A stretch of 64,000 nt of DNA from Candidatus Phycosocius bacilliformis (GCF_003112735.1 NZ_BFBR01000001.1:434001-498000), one strand, 5' to 3'. Counted from the first letter of the stretch, positions 35,939 to 46,463 are shown. Numbers and translations are program-made. Notes: a model not told the origin generated them from the sequence alone.

Positions 35939-38503
35939 TCAATATGTGACCTTCAACTCCAAACCAACACTCCGCCCGCGGCGAGGCATGAAGAAGAAAG
36001 CCCGTGGGCTGCCGGTATCAATACCCGAAGCGGCTGCCCCCGACAGACCCGCTGCTGCTGCAGAGCCTTGGAAGACGTCAAACCACCGGGTGGCGATGGG
36101 GATGGAATCTTCATCGGTCAGGTTCTTACCCCAAAGCGCCAGCTGCCAGCGATCCCCGGAGACGCCGACCCGGCCACCGACCAAAGTGGTCTCACCGGTC
36201 TCAGCCCCGCCATGGACCTGAATGAACTTGCTGCCTTCGTAGGAAACGTCTGCAGAGGCAAACAATTCCATATTGGCTCCCAATTGACGGCTATAGTCGA
36301 TGTTGAAGCTAGCTTGGTCAGCAGGAACCAGCGGGATTTTTGCCCCAACGATGGACCCATTGGCACCAGGCAGGGGCACAACTGAGCCGTTAGGCAAAGG
36401 TGGTGGGTTGGGCGAGCCGGCCACCCGGCGCGTGCTGGTACAGGTGGTGCCGATCTGATAGCCGCCCGAGGTCAGGGTGTACTGGAATTCATCACACCCC
36501 TCGGTGAACTCGGTATCAATGTGGGAATAATTGAAGCTGACACCCAAATTGTCGGTCACACGGAGGCGGAAATCGAGTTCGATCCCTTTGATCTCAGCAT
36601 TACCTTGGTTGGTCACAATCGAGGTCAAGTTACCGCTCGAGCCCGACACCGCTGTGGTCAATTGCATCTTGTCAGCTTTGGTATCATAGGCCGACAGCGC
36701 CAAAGTTGCCCGACCATCAAGCAAGCGGGCCTTATAGCCCAACTCGTAATTGGTCGACGTTTCAGGCTCAAACTGCGGGAAGCCGTTAGCAATCCCCAGC
36801 GTGCCGTTCAGACCACCGGGCTTGGTGCCTTCAGCATAGATGGCATAGATCGTCTGGTTCTCATTCGGCTTCCAGGTCAGGGTGGCCCGTGGCGTGAAGG
36901 AGTCGAAGCTGCGCGTATCGTCATAGGTCAAGCCGCCAACAGCCACCCCGGTAACATTGGCTCCGCCAACAAAGCCGGTGCAGGTTGGGGTCACGACCGG
37001 GCTAGAACGGACGGCTGCACAGAAGTTTTGTGTTGACCGCTTTTCAGCCTGTTGACGGGCTTCAAGATCGACCGACAAGGTCTCAGTGATGTCAAAGCCA
37101 AGTCGACCGAAAATGGCCCCGTTTGAGGTTGAGTTGGTGAGGTTCTTCTGCGTCATGATCACGCCATTGACCGGCGTGGCAGCTGCCCCGGCGTCAACAG
37201 CAAAATCAATCGAGAAGCCGGTCTGATCGAGGCTATAGCCATACAGACCCAGCATCCACCGGACCCGCTTGTCTTGTGGCGAGGAGAATTTCACCTCCAG
37301 CGACTGGTCTTGCGACTCGGTAATGCCAGAGCTCCCGAACAAGGAGTTTGAGGCTGTGATCCCATTGGCACCGACGATTTGCGGGAAAGAGGCCCCATTG
37401 AGGAAGTCTGAGTCGGAGCCCGTCTTCAACGTCTCATCGCGGAAACCATAGCTGATATTGACCGTGTAGTCGTTGGGCAGGTCGATGTCTGCAATCAACG
37501 AGCCAAAGGTCAAGTCGCGGTCGACACCCAGGAATGGGGCGGCAGGGCGTGTGTTATTCGCGCCTGTGTTCTGGAAGTAGACGCCCGAATCCTTAATCAC
37601 CCCGCAGAACCACTGATTGGGGTTGTTGTCTGTGGTGGCAGCTGCCCCGCGATAGGCATTCGAACGATAACCGGGGAAGCAATTATTCTTGCTAGATGCT
37701 TGGAAACCAAAGGCGCGAGGTCCATCTTCATCTTGAGCATGCACCACACGCGCACGAAGATTGAGGCCTTGGACGGGGCGTGCCTCCAAAACACCGCTTA
37801 CCGACTTGGTCTCTTCAGCACCCAGTGTATCATTTAGCGCCGCTGAATTACCCCATTCCCCGTCATAGGTGTAATAGCGGGCGGCTAAGGCCCCCGTGAG
37901 CCAGGAATTGATTGGGCCAGAAAGGCGCACATTGGCGGTCCGTTCGTTGTGCGAACCAATCGACAACGTGGCACCAGCCTTCAACGTCTGGCTAGGGCTG
38001 TTGGTGATGAAATTGATCGCACCAGAGTAGGTGTTGCGGCCATAAAGCGCCGATTGCGGGCCCTTGATGACTTCAACCCGCGTGACGTCAGCGAGGTCGA
38101 TCGAGGAAATGTCGCCCTGATAATATACACCATCGACGAAATAGGCCGTGCCTGCTTCCACGCCTGGCTGGGTACCAGCGAGGATCGACGCTGCCCCACG
38201 AACGACAGGACGGTCGGTTGCCCGTCCGAAAGCCTTCGAGAAAGACAAACCGGGGGTGAAGCGCGCTAAATCGTCAATGGCTTGGATGTTAAGGCGCGAC
38301 ACATCAGAGGCACCAACAGCCGTTACCGCCACAGGCGTTGCAATCAAGGTTTCCTGGGTTTTGCGGGCAGTCACCACAATCGTCTCCACTTTGGAGCGAT
38401 CGGCTTCGGTATCCGATGTGGCTTGGGCGAAGGAAGCACCAGGCATCGCCAAGGCAATGGCCGCCAGGGCCGCAGAACCAGTCAGAATCAAGCGCTGTGT
38501 CAT
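35939..38503 (-). CDS. TonB-dependent outer-membrane receptor
   Basis: An 854-residue outer-membrane transporter. A signal peptide (MTQRLILTGSAALAAIALA to about 27) is followed by a TonB-box-like VETIVVTARK, a plug domain (about 45-165) with VIKGPQSALYGRNTYSGAINF, and a 22-strand barrel ending in the beta-signal GLELKVTY. It imports a substrate using TonB-ExbBD energy. The best-known homologues are siderophore, vitamin or carbohydrate receptors, and the substrate is not evident. ATG 38503 follows AGAGGAAG; the open frame runs on 153 bases upstream without a plausible N-terminus. No SusD or regulator is adjacent. Confidence 0.95.
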   Translation of the reverse strand: MTQRLILTGSAALAAIALAMPGASFAQATSDTEADRSKVETIVVTARKTQETLIATPVAVTAVGASDVSRLNIQAIDDLARFTPGLSFSKAFGRATDRPVVRGAASILAGTQPGVEAGTAYFVDGVYYQGDISSIDLADVTRVEVIKGPQSALYGRNTYSGAINFITNSPSQTLKAGATLSIGSHNERTANVRLSGPINSWLTGALAARYYTYDGEWGNSAALNDTLGAEETKSVSGVLEARPVQGLNLRARVVHAQDEDGPRAFGFQASSKNNCFPGYRSNAYRGAAATTDNNPNQWFCGVIKDSGVYFQNTGANNTRPAAPFLGVDRDLTFGSLIADIDLPNDYTVNISYGFRDETLKTGSDSDFLNGASFPQIVGANGITASNSLFGSSGITESQDQSLEVKFSSPQDKRVRWMLGLYGYSLDQTGFSIDFAVDAGAAATPVNGVIMTQKNLTNSTSNGAIFGRLGFDITETLSVDLEARQQAEKRSTQNFCAAVRSSPVVTPTCTGFVGGANVTGVAVGGLTYDDTRSFDSFTPRATLTWKPNENQTIYAIYAEGTKPGGLNGTLGIANGFPQFEPETSTNYELGYKARLLDGRATLALSAYDTKADKMQLTTAVSGSSGNLTSIVTNQGNAEIKGIELDFRLRVTDNLGVSFNYSHIDTEFTEGCDEFQYTLTSGGYQIGTTCTSTRRVAGSPNPPPLPNGSVVPLPGANGSIVGAKIPLVPADQASFNIDYSRQLGANMELFASADVSYEGSKFIQVHGGAETGETTLVGGRVGVSGDRWQLALWGKNLTDEDSIPIATRWFDVFQGSAAAAGLSGAAASGIDTGSPRAFFFMPRRGRSVGLELKVTY

Positions 38504-38728
38504 ATGGTCTTCCTCTTTGGAATTCATGCCCGCCGCATCTAGATGCGACCGGATCACGGATGATGACATTTGTGTAAAGAGTATATCAAACTCTGGAAAG
38601 ATGTGTTCTGAGAAAAATTGGCGTGTTCTGCGCATGCAGTTGCCATTTCGCAACACTTAGTGAGCAAATCGACCCATCAATCTCAAAACAAACCCAGGCT
38701 AGACTTACCTTAAGTCACCCAGCCGAAA

Positions 38729-39796
38729 CTAAAGTGCGGCGACAATCGCCTTTCCCATCTCAGTCGTCGGCAAACTGCCACCCAAATCAGCCGTGCGGGC
38801 ACCAGAATCGAGCGCATGTGTAACCGCTTGAGCCAGCAGATCGGCCAATTGGGTTTCTTGAAGCGACCAGCGCAGCATCATTTCCAACGACAGAATAGCC
38901 GCGATTGGATTGGCGAGGCCGCGTCCGGCAATATCGGGTGCAGAACCATGGATCGGTTCATAGAGGCCGGGCTTACCAGCATCCCCCAAAGCTGCCGATG
39001 GCAACAGCCCAATGGAGCCAGTACACGCCGCCGCCAGATCCGACAGCACGTCGCCAAACAAATTGTCGGTCAAAAGCACATCAAACTGGCGGGGCGCACG
39101 AACTAATTGCATCGCGGCATTGTCGGCGTACATGTGTTCGAGTTCAACATCTGGATAATCGCTGGCGTGCAATGCGGTAACTTCCTGCCGCCATAGCAAG
39201 CCCGATTCCATCACATTGGATTTCTCCAGACTTGTGACTTTGTTGGAGCGCTTACGGGCCAATTCAAAGGCGACCCTGGCAACCCTTACGATCTCGTCGG
39301 TAGTATAGACTTGGTTGTCGAACCCACGACGTGTCCCATCTGGCAAAGTCTCAATCCCACGCGGGGTACCAAAATAAACCCCGCCGGTTAATTCACGCAC
39401 GAAAACAATGTCCAACCCCTCAACAAGCGCCCGCTTAAGCCCCGACGCATCTGCGAGCGCAGGAAAGCACAGGGCCGGTCGAAGATTGGCATAGACATCC
39501 ATGGCCTTTCTCAGCCGCAGCAAGCCCATCTCCGGGCGGAGGTCGCGCGGCACGTTGGCCCATGCCGGCCCCCCAACTGCCCCCATCAAGACGCCATCCG
39601 CAGCTTTCGCCTTTGAAATCGTGGCTTCAGATATCGGCACACCGTCAATGTCAAAGCTTGCCCCCCCAAACAAGGCGGTCTCAACTGAGACTTGCAGGCC
39701 ATGCCGGGCGACCAACACGTCAAGCACACGCTCAACCTCCGCCATAACCTCAGGGCCGATACCGTCACCGGGCAAAAGCAGAAGTTGATTAGTCAT
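38729..39796 (-). CDS. leuB: 3-isopropylmalate dehydrogenase
   Basis: NAD-dependent oxidative decarboxylase, third step of leucine synthesis. The 355 residues show [88 protein letters not shown] and [20 protein letters not shown], so substrate, metal and NAD sites are complete. ATG 39796 follows GAGG and matches family starts. It is last in a leftward series xthA, unknown, leuD, small ORF, leuB. Confidence 0.98.
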   Translation of the reverse strand: MTNQLLLLPGDGIGPEVMAEVERVLDVLVARHGLQVSVETALFGGASFDIDGVPISEATISKAKAADGVLMGAVGGPAWANVPRDLRPEMGLLRLRKAMDVYANLRPALCFPALADASGLKRALVEGLDIVFVRELTGGVYFGTPRGIETLPDGTRRGFDNQVYTTDEIVRVARVAFELARKRSNKVTSLEKSNVMESGLLWRQEVTALHASDYPDVELEHMYADNAAMQLVRAPRQFDVLLTDNLFGDVLSDLAAACTGSIGLLPSAALGDAGKPGLYEPIHGSAPDIAGRGLANPIAAILSLEMMLRWSLQETQLADLLAQAVTHALDSGARTADLGGSLPTTEMGKAIVAAL

Positions 39797-39948
39797 GGCG
39801 GCCTCGCAATTGGGTGGGATCACAACCCAAGGCCATGACCGCTCAGACAAGCAGAATCAAGGGGTCTTTGTAGACATCAGCGAACGCGGATGCAGATAGA
39901 AAAGGCGGCTTGCGGCGCAGGCAGTCTGGATTCAAGACTTGCTAAGAC

Positions 39949-40158
39949 TTAGGCGGCGTCCCGATGGCTCAGCGGCCCAGGGCCATCTTCATTGGCGATC
40001 TCCACAGTGTCGATCACCACCTCTTCTTCGACTTCCGCACCATAGCCGTCGAAAATCATCGCCTCAATCTCTTCGGTCGGGGCAATCAGCACCGCAATCG
40101 GCCCTAAAAAGGCGGCAAGCCCCTGCAAGAAGCCTGGATCGAGGAAATGCTCGAGCAT
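39949..40158 (-). CDS. Small acidic protein in the leuD-leuB spacer, unknown
   Basis: A 69-residue ORF that starts MLEHFLDPGFLQG behind a good GGAGAAGG site at eight bases. It has one hydrophobic stretch (LAAFLGPIAVLIA) then a very acidic tail (TEEIEAMIF, EVEEEVVID). Codon bias and ribosome site make a real gene plausible, but I recognise no family. It could be a small leucine-locus protein or a chance ORF; an in-frame ATG 24 bases upstream is less likely. Confidence 0.5.
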   Translation of the reverse strand: MLEHFLDPGFLQGLAAFLGPIAVLIAPTEEIEAMIFDGYGAEVEEEVVIDTVEIANEDGPGPLSHRDAA

Positions 40159-40257
40159 CAATCTGCCCTTCTCCGCTACCATTAAGAGTTTGGTAACGGA
40201 TGTTAAGCAGATATGAATGGAATTGAAAAGTATTTTAATCGAAGTTTTTTGAAGCCC

Positions 40258-40863
40258 CTAGCCCAACCAGGGGGTCATTAACTTTCTTTTGTGTTCATAG
40301 TCAGAAATCTGATGCTGCTGCACAAGCGACTGGCCAATCTCGTCCAAGCCTTCCAGCAACGCCTTTTTGCGGCCGGGATCAATCTCAAAATGGTAAACAT
40401 GGCCCGCAGGGCTCGTTAGGGTTTGCCGCGCCAGATCAATATCAAACTTGGCATTCTGGCCATTGGCTTGAGCCATCAAATCATCCACCACAGCCGGATC
40501 AAGCACCAGCGGCAGAACCCCATTCTTGAAGCAATTATTGAAAAAAATGTCGGCAAAAGACGCTGAAATCACGCATTCGATGCCATAGTCTAACAGGGCC
40601 CAGGGCGCATGCTCGCGCGATGAACCACAACCGAAATTAGGCCCGGCGATGAGGATCCTCGCCCCCTGATAGGCCGGTTGGTTCAAAACAAAATCAGGAT
40701 TGGGGGATCCGTCTGCCTGAAACCGCATATCGAAGAACAGCCCGCGCGACAGACCTGTGCGCTCAACCGTCGACAAAAACTGCTTGGGAATGATTTGATC
40801 GGTGTCAATATTGGCCACGGGCAGTGGCGCTGCATGGCCGGTCAGTTGGGTAAATTTCTTCAT
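40258..40863 (-). CDS. leuD: 3-isopropylmalate dehydratase small subunit
   Basis: The 201-residue swivelling domain subunit of isopropylmalate isomerase; with LeuC it converts 2-isopropylmalate to 3-isopropylmalate. [30 protein letters not shown] and the loop [11 protein letters not shown] are family hallmarks. It lies 39 bases after the unknown 184-residue protein gene on the same strand. leuC is 1.4 kb away and reads in the opposite direction. Confidence 0.98.
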   Translation of the reverse strand: MKKFTQLTGHAAPLPVANIDTDQIIPKQFLSTVERTGLSRGLFFDMRFQADGSPNPDFVLNQPAYQGARILIAGPNFGCGSSREHAPWALLDYGIECVISASFADIFFNNCFKNGVLPLVLDPAVVDDLMAQANGQNAKFDIDLARQTLTSPAGHVYHFEIDPGRKKALLEGLDEIGQSLVQQHQISDYEHKRKLMTPWLG

Positions 40864-40902
40864 GGTGTCAGGTCCTGTCGAGGGATCAGAATTGCGCTGT
40901 GG

Positions 40903-41457
40903 TTATGGGTTATCGGTCCGTATCGTAAAGGAGCCACTGGATTTTTCGATCACAACTGTCTGACCGGCAGGGTCTTTGACTTCTAATCGACCATTGCCAT
41001 CAGGGTCAAAACTGCCGGTCACGACCGCACCTTCCTTATCGGTGCAGGTTACATCCTCTAATTCCCGCACCTGGTCCTTTGTCAGCGTCCCCAGCACAGG
41101 GCTGCAATTGAGGCTCCCGTTTGCCTGTTCTTGTTGAAGCGCCTTGACGACAGTAGCGCGAAACTCACCCAGCACGCTGGACATGATCGCTTTCATCCAA
41201 GGCGCGTCGCTTACTTTGACCGATATCGTCTGATCCTCGCTGTCAGTCGCCCCAGCCTCGGCTGCAAGTTGGGCCGCGTCCTTCCCCGCGTCCGGCAGAG
41301 GCGGAGCCTGCAACGTGCGCGGATTTTCAGGCGCAGTGAAAGTCGGATTAACCTCAGCTGGCTTAGGTTTGAGCGCTTGCCATGTGCCAAGGCCGAACAG
41401 GGTAGCCCCGATAATGATGAACGGCACCAACATGCCCGAACCTTGTTGTCTTGCCAT
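40903..41457 (-). CDS. Membrane-anchored periplasmic protein, unknown function
   Basis: A 184-residue protein I do not recognise. A single N-terminal membrane segment (LVPFIIIGATLFGLGTW, 10-26) is followed by a Pro-rich linker (30-60) and a compact polar domain (75-184) with two cysteines (LNCSPV and VTCTDKEG), perhaps disulfide-linked in the periplasm. It starts five bases after the xthA stop, behind an AGGAG site shared with that stop, and precedes leuD by 39 bases. It is a lineage-specific protein as far as I can tell. Confidence 0.8.
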   Translation of the reverse strand: MARQQGSGMLVPFIIIGATLFGLGTWQALKPKPAEVNPTFTAPENPRTLQAPPLPDAGKDAAQLAAEAGATDSEDQTISVKVSDAPWMKAIMSSVLGEFRATVVKALQQEQANGSLNCSPVLGTLTKDQVRELEDVTCTDKEGAVVTGSFDPDGNGRLEVKDPAGQTVVIEKSSGSFTIRTDNP

Positions 41458-41462
41458 GGCTC

Positions 41463-42263
41463 CTAAACCTCAAATGCCGCCACCACGGGTACGTGATCAC
41501 TGGGCTTTTCCCAAGCCCGCGCAGATTTGTGAATAACAAAAGTCTCGGGAACAAAGCAGGGTGCAAATGCGCGGTTGGCCCAAATATGATCCAGACGGCG
41601 CCCGCGATCATTCTTCGTCCAGTCAGGTGACCGATAACTCCACCATGAGAAAAGCTTCTCAGAAGCCGGGACTGCCACACGTCCCAGGTCAACCAAATCG
41701 CCTGCCGCGATGATCCGGCCCAAGGCTTCGGTCTCCACTGGAGTATGGCTGACCACATTCAATAACTGCTTATGTCCCCAAACATCATGCTCACCCGGTG
41801 CCACGTTGAGGTCACCAACCACCACCAGGGGATCAGCCGCGTTCCGGGCGCGGTAATGGGCCTCCATTCGATCAAGGAAAGATAGCTTGTGATCAAATTT
41901 AGGATTGATGGCCGTATCGGGTTCATCACCGCCGGCTGGCACATAGAGGTTGTGAATGGTCACACCGGCTACACGCACGGCCGCCACACGTGCCTCGCCA
42001 TGACGACAGAAATTCGGCTCTTCGACCGATTCCAACGGCAAGCGGGAGGCAATCGCCACCCCATGCCAGCCCTTCTGGCCACGAATATGCAGATGCGGCA
42101 GCCCCATCTCGGCAAAGATGGCGCTGGGAAATTCCCCGTCGCGGCATTTGATTTCCTGAAGGCAGACAACGTCAGGGCGGTGCTCTTCAACAAAGCGCTT
42201 TACCAGCCCCGCGCGCAGGCGAACCGAATTAATGTTCCAAGTGGCTACTGAAAGTCGTGTCAT
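41463..42263 (-). CDS. xthA: Exodeoxyribonuclease III
   Basis: A 266-residue AP endonuclease/3'-exonuclease for base-excision repair. [15 protein letters not shown] with the metal-binding Glu, [28 protein letters not shown] and the catalytic SDHVPVVA are all in place. It is divergent from leuC with 54 bases between starts and is first in the leftward series leading to leuD and leuB. A DNA-repair gene heading a leucine locus is probably just gene packing. Confidence 0.97.
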   Translation of the reverse strand: MTRLSVATWNINSVRLRAGLVKRFVEEHRPDVVCLQEIKCRDGEFPSAIFAEMGLPHLHIRGQKGWHGVAIASRLPLESVEEPNFCRHGEARVAAVRVAGVTIHNLYVPAGGDEPDTAINPKFDHKLSFLDRMEAHYRARNAADPLVVVGDLNVAPGEHDVWGHKQLLNVVSHTPVETEALGRIIAAGDLVDLGRVAVPASEKLFSWWSYRSPDWTKNDRGRRLDHIWANRAFAPCFVPETFVIHKSARAWEKPSDHVPVVAAFEV

Positions 42264-42317
42264 AGCACTGGCTTAAGCGACTTGGGCCAAATGGGAAAGT
42301 GCGCTAAGCCGCAGAAT

Positions 42318-43727
42318 ATGGGCAAGACACTGTATGACAAAATCTGGGATAGCCACGTTGTAGCCACGGATGCCGACGGGGTCAGCCTCCTCTATATCGA
42401 TTTGCACCTGATCCATGAGGTGACCACGCCGCAGGCTTTTGCCGGACTGAAAGCTGCTGGCCGCAAGGTGCGTCGGCCCGATTTGACATTGGCCGTCGCC
42501 GATCACAACACGCCCACAGAAAACCAAGCCGCGGGCGTGGATGCCGTTGCTGATCCTGAAGCCCGTCTGCAATTACAAACCCTATCCCGAAATGTCGCCG
42601 AGCATGGAATCACGTTCTTCCCGATGGGGGAAATCCGCAACGGCATTGTCCATGTCGTTGGTCCCGAACAGGGCCGGACACAGCCGGGCATGACGATTGT
42701 GTGCGGCGACAGCCATACCTCCACCCATGGGGCCTTTGGGGCGTTGGCTCATGGCATTGGCACCAGCGAAGTTGAACATGTTCTGGCAACCCAAACTTTG
42801 CGCGCACGCAAAATGAAGAATATGGCGGTGCGGGTTGAGGGGAAGCTGGCTCCGGGTGTTGGGGCAAAGGATATCGCATTAGCCATTTGTGCCCGCATCG
42901 GCACGGCTGGGGGTACCGGCCACGTCATTGAGTATCAGGGCTCTGCCATCCAGAGTCTATCGGCCGAAGGGCGCATGACCCTTTGCAATATGGCGATTGA
43001 GGCTGGGGCTCGCGCGGGTTTGATTGCCCCAGACGAGGTGACATTTCATTATCTAAAGGGGCGGCCATCAGCACCCAAAGCAGGCGCTTGGGACCAAGCG
43101 GTGGCTTATTGGCGGACGCTGTTTAGTGACCCTGATGCGGTATTTGATCAGATCGTGGAGATTCCCGCAGAATCGATCGCCCCACTGGTCACATGGGGCA
43201 CAAGTCCCGAACAGGTTGTGGCAATTGATGGTGTGGCCCCGGACCCCGATGATGTTGCCGACCCGATCGAGAGGGACACAGCACGTCGCTCTTTGACCTA
43301 TATGGGTATCTCCCCAGGCCAGAAAATGACCGATCTGGCTATCCAGCGCGTCTTCATCGGCTCTTGTACGAATTCCCGGATCGAAGATTTGCGCGTGGTT
43401 GCCCAATTGGTGAAGGGAAAAAAGGTCGCCCAAGGGGTACGGGCCATGATTGTACCCGGCTCTGGCCTTGTTCGCCATCAGGCCGAAGATGAAGGGCTCG
43501 ACACGATCTTTTTGGAAGCAGGGTTTGAATGGCGGGAACCGGGCTGTTCCATGTGTCTTGGGATGAACCCCGATCGTTTGGCACCGTTTGAGCGCTGCGC
43601 GTCGACATCAAACCGCAATTTTGAGGGACGCCAAGGCCGCGACGGACGCACGCATCTGGTTTCCCCGGCCATGGCGGCTGTGGCTGCTTTGACGGGCCGT
43701 CTCACAGACGTACGTGATTTCCTATAA
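42318..43727 (+). CDS. leuC: 3-isopropylmalate dehydratase large subunit
   Basis: The 469-residue aconitase-type subunit of isopropylmalate isomerase. The [4Fe-4S] ligands lie in [14 protein letters not shown] and [40 protein letters not shown] and YLKGRP are further hallmarks. The start [11 protein letters not shown] matches family starts; ATG 42291 and TTG 42282 are in frame upstream and possible. The ribosome site is weak. It is convergent with the next gene and divergent from xthA, so it has its own promoter, unlike the usual leuCD operon. Confidence 0.97.
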   Translation: MGKTLYDKIWDSHVVATDADGVSLLYIDLHLIHEVTTPQAFAGLKAAGRKVRRPDLTLAVADHNTPTENQAAGVDAVADPEARLQLQTLSRNVAEHGITFFPMGEIRNGIVHVVGPEQGRTQPGMTIVCGDSHTSTHGAFGALAHGIGTSEVEHVLATQTLRARKMKNMAVRVEGKLAPGVGAKDIALAICARIGTAGGTGHVIEYQGSAIQSLSAEGRMTLCNMAIEAGARAGLIAPDEVTFHYLKGRPSAPKAGAWDQAVAYWRTLFSDPDAVFDQIVEIPAESIAPLVTWGTSPEQVVAIDGVAPDPDDVADPIERDTARRSLTYMGISPGQKMTDLAIQRVFIGSCTNSRIEDLRVVAQLVKGKKVAQGVRAMIVPGSGLVRHQAEDEGLDTIFLEAGFEWREPGCSMCLGMNPDRLAPFERCASTSNRNFEGRQGRDGRTHLVSPAMAAVAALTGRLTDVRDFL

Positions 43728-43731
43728 GGCT

Positions 43732-44625
43732 CTATGCTGCTTGACGCGCCAGCGCAGTGCATTGGGCCACCCAGTTTTCCCGGTAAACCCGACTGCCAAA
43801 CGCAGGCAAATTATTGGCAAGCCACGCAATTTCCGGAGCCGTCATGGTGGCAATCTGGTAGTAGTAATAGATACCCTGCTCATTAAGCCAAGCTTGGTTT
43901 TTCGGCCCCACCCCATCAATCGCCAGCAAATCATCAGGGTTGGCCCGACGCCGTGAGCGCGCAGGCGGTTTACCTGGACCAGCTTCAGCTACCAGTCGTT
44001 CAAGGGCTTCTGGGCTTAGATCGGCCAAGCTGGAAGGAACGAAATGAGCATTGCTCAAACGAACCTTACGGGCAGGCTTGACCTGATGCTCGGCGGCAAC
44101 CTCTCTTTGAGCAGGCGCAGCAGTCGCCCCGGCTTGATCTTCATCATCCAAGCGAGCCAGCAGCTCTTCTGCATGATCATCCACGCTGCGGGTCAGCCGG
44201 GTCGTGGTCATGGTTTCGGGCATGGGCGGCACGTCAACGGTCGCATCGCCATCGCGACCTTCAAAGAACAAAACCCGCGCCTCAAGATACTTGTTACGCC
44301 ACTTGAGTGCCGCAATATCCTCATCAACGGGCTCGACGTCACGCAGTTTGGCATTCGCCGCAGCGAGCTCATCGGCACGCATCCGCAATTCGGCTAGTTC
44401 AGCCTCTAAGGCAGCATTTTTGCGGGTAAGAATGGCATCATTCAGCGCCTGGCTTGCCCCATTGGCCAATTGTCGTTTCAATTCGTCACGTTCTTGGCGC
44501 AGAGCGACCAACGCATCGTCTTGGTCAGCCCCACCAGCGCGGCCCATCATAAACACGCGCATCAAAAAGGCACCAATGGCCGCCGCGATCAGAACGATCA
44601 GAATGCTTTGGCTCAACACAAACAT
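43732..44625 (-). CDS. Membrane-anchored coiled-coil protein with C-terminal HhH-like domain
   Basis: A 297-residue protein. An N-terminal membrane helix (ILIVLIAAAIGAFLMRVFM) precedes a coiled coil (about 40-125), a flexible acidic linker, and a C-terminal helix-hairpin-helix-like domain: DDLLAIDGVGPKNQAWLNEQ (about 229-248), then IYYYYQIATMTAPEIAWL and NWVAQCTALA. This end resembles the domain found in many alphaproteobacteria fused to ribosomal or respiratory proteins. It may bind nucleic acid or mediate contact near the membrane; function is unknown. Next upstream is an OmpA-like gene (56 bases). Confidence 0.8.
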   Translation of the reverse strand: MFVLSQSILIVLIAAAIGAFLMRVFMMGRAGGADQDDALVALRQERDELKRQLANGASQALNDAILTRKNAALEAELAELRMRADELAAANAKLRDVEPVDEDIAALKWRNKYLEARVLFFEGRDGDATVDVPPMPETMTTTRLTRSVDDHAEELLARLDDEDQAGATAAPAQREVAAEHQVKPARKVRLSNAHFVPSSLADLSPEALERLVAEAGPGKPPARSRRRANPDDLLAIDGVGPKNQAWLNEQGIYYYYQIATMTAPEIAWLANNLPAFGSRVYRENWVAQCTALARQAA

Positions 44626-44681
44626 GGTTTCAGTCCTTGACTTGCCGACCTGACGGGGCCGACCGGAGGGGGTGATGATTG

Positions 44682-45461
44682 TTAGTTATCTGCGATAATC
44701 CGAAACTCAATCCGGCGGTTTTTCTGGCGCAACGGGGTGTCAGGCTGACCTGGAACATCACCTTTGCCGTCTGGAAAGTCATTAACGAGGGGCTGGCTCT
44801 CGCCATAGCCCTTAGCGGTGACCTGGTTGGCGGGAACCCCTTTGGCAATCAACGCCTGACGGACAGCCGCTGCACGGGTTTCAGACAGGGCTTGATTCAA
44901 ATTTGCCGGACCACCTGTATCGGTATGGCTACCAATTTCGATCTGATAGTCGCCGCAGGATTTCGCAGCTTCAGCAACCCGGTCCAGGACAGATTGGCCA
45001 GCCGAGACCACGCTTTTACCCTTTTCAAACTGGATTATTCCGCTTTTGCCAGCTGCATCCAATCGGCTCTGACAATTGGCTTGCGCGGCATCCAACGGCT
45101 TGGCGTTTGTCGTCGACACCCCGCCTATTGAACCGGCTGGGTAGCGGATCAGCGCGCAATCGACACTGGCAAACGCGCCGGGCAACCCAATGCGACCAAC
45201 AATCGCCCCGACGGCGGCATCACAGGCGGCCTGCGCCGTGGCAGCATCAACCGCAAATCCCTGCACCACCAAGCGGCTATCGCGTGTCTCGGCGGAAATA
45301 TAATCATAGCCAGATGTCGCCAATCCCTTTTGGGCCAGAATCCGGCTTTCTTCCTGCAAGCGGTCGAGCTTTTGATAGGTCACCCACATCAAAATAGCCA
45401 AACACAGACTCCCAAGCAGATAAACTGGTAAGCTATTGCGGTGGTTCACCATGGATGACAT
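44682..45461 (-). CDS. OmpA-family peptidoglycan-binding protein with membrane anchor
   Basis: A 259-residue protein with one N-terminal membrane helix (VYLLGSLCLAILMWVTY), a BON-like segment (SRLVVQGFAVDAATAQAACDAA, here named by its first residues SRLVVQGF) and a C-terminal OmpA domain (about 130-259). TDTGG, LSETRAAAVRQAL and RRIEFRI supply the peptidoglycan diaminopimelate contacts. It is inner-membrane anchored with the OmpA domain in the periplasm, like BON-OmpA proteins elsewhere. There is no lipobox. Start at ATG 45461, with ATG 45452 possible. Confidence 0.88.
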   Translation of the reverse strand: MSSMVNHRNSLPVYLLGSLCLAILMWVTYQKLDRLQEESRILAQKGLATSGYDYISAETRDSRLVVQGFAVDAATAQAACDAAVGAIVGRIGLPGAFASVDCALIRYPAGSIGGVSTTNAKPLDAAQANCQSRLDAAGKSGIIQFEKGKSVVSAGQSVLDRVAEAAKSCGDYQIEIGSHTDTGGPANLNQALSETRAAAVRQALIAKGVPANQVTAKGYGESQPLVNDFPDGKGDVPGQPDTPLRQKNRRIEFRIIADN

Positions 45462-45653
45462 GCCATTTCAATGATCCTGAAGGTTTTCTCATGCCCATGA
45501 CAGCAACAGCACCTTCAGAAAGTCTGATTTTTGAGCCAATACTTTGGTTTTCCTGACCCGACAAAGCAAGCCAACTCGCGCCTGACGTGCAAAAAACGCA
45601 GCAGATTGCCGTGTTCACACTCCCGTTGGGGCAATTGTGCGCTAAGAGGGGCC

Positions 45654-46463
45654 ATGATCCTCGACGTCACAAGTCCGCAAAACGCGCTGGTCAAGCTTGC
45701 CAAGTCGCTTGACCGCAAAAAGGCACGCACCGAAACCGGCCTTTTTCTGGCAGAAGGTGCCCGTCATGTGGGCGAAGGGCTGGCATTGGGCTGGCATCTG
45801 GATGCCTTATTGTTTTCCGCGGCGGCCGAAACGCGCCCAGCGGTACAGGCCCTGGCTAATCAAGCATTGAGTATTGGGGCGCGGGTTGCCAGAGTTTCGG
45901 ATCGCGTGCTGGAGGCCGTGGCCAAACGCGACAATGCTCAATCAGTTATCGGGCTGTTCCGGCAACGACTAACCAATTTGGAAGATTTGGCGCAGGCCAG
46001 CCTGATCATCGCGCTCGAACGTATTCGCGATCCCGGCAATCTCGGAACGATTCTGCGTACACTGGATTCAGTCGGAGGAGGTGGCGTGGTCTTGTTGGAA
46101 GAAAGCTGTGATCCCTTCTCTGTTGAGGCGGTGCGCGCCAGCATGGGCTCGATTTTTTCTGCGCCGGTGGCAAAGGCCGGGTTTGATGCATTTGACGCTT
46201 GGCGCAAAGCCCATGGCTTTACGATGGCCGGCACCTCTCTGAAGGGTTCGACACGCCATACTGATACCGACTTCGGCGCGCGCACAGTGCTTTTAATGGG
46301 CAATGAACAGTCTGGTATTCCCGATAATTGGGCCGAAGCGTGCGATGTGCTGGTGCGATTGCCCATGGCAGGCCGGGCAGACAGCCTCAATCTGGCCATT
46401 GCTACAGCCGTGACAACGTATGAGATTTGGCGACAAAAGGGCTTCAAGGGCGCACGGGACTGA
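45654..46463 (+). CDS. TrmH/SpoU-family RNA 2'-O-methyltransferase
   Basis: A 269-residue SPOUT methyltransferase. The N-terminal substrate-binding part (LAEGARHVGEGL) is followed by the knotted domain with RDPGNLGTILRTLDSVG (motif 1), LLMGNEQSGIP (motif 2) and VRLPMAGRADSLNLAIA (motif 3). It should 2'-O-methylate a tRNA or rRNA nucleotide. ATG 45654 follows AGAGGGG; a frame open for 123 bases upstream is rejected. The next methyltransferase gene starts two bases after the stop. Confidence 0.93.
   Translation: MILDVTSPQNALVKLAKSLDRKKARTETGLFLAEGARHVGEGLALGWHLDALLFSAAAETRPAVQALANQALSIGARVARVSDRVLEAVAKRDNAQSVIGLFRQRLTNLEDLAQASLIIALERIRDPGNLGTILRTLDSVGGGGVVLLEESCDPFSVEAVRASMGSIFSAPVAKAGFDAFDAWRKAHGFTMAGTSLKGSTRHTDTDFGARTVLLMGNEQSGIPDNWAEACDVLVRLPMAGRADSLNLAIATAVTTYEIWRQKGFKGARD

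Noticed and set aside
38504-38656. N-terminal 51-codon extension of the TonB receptor frame
   Set aside because: The signal peptide and AGAGGAAG ribosome site fit the internal ATG at 38503.
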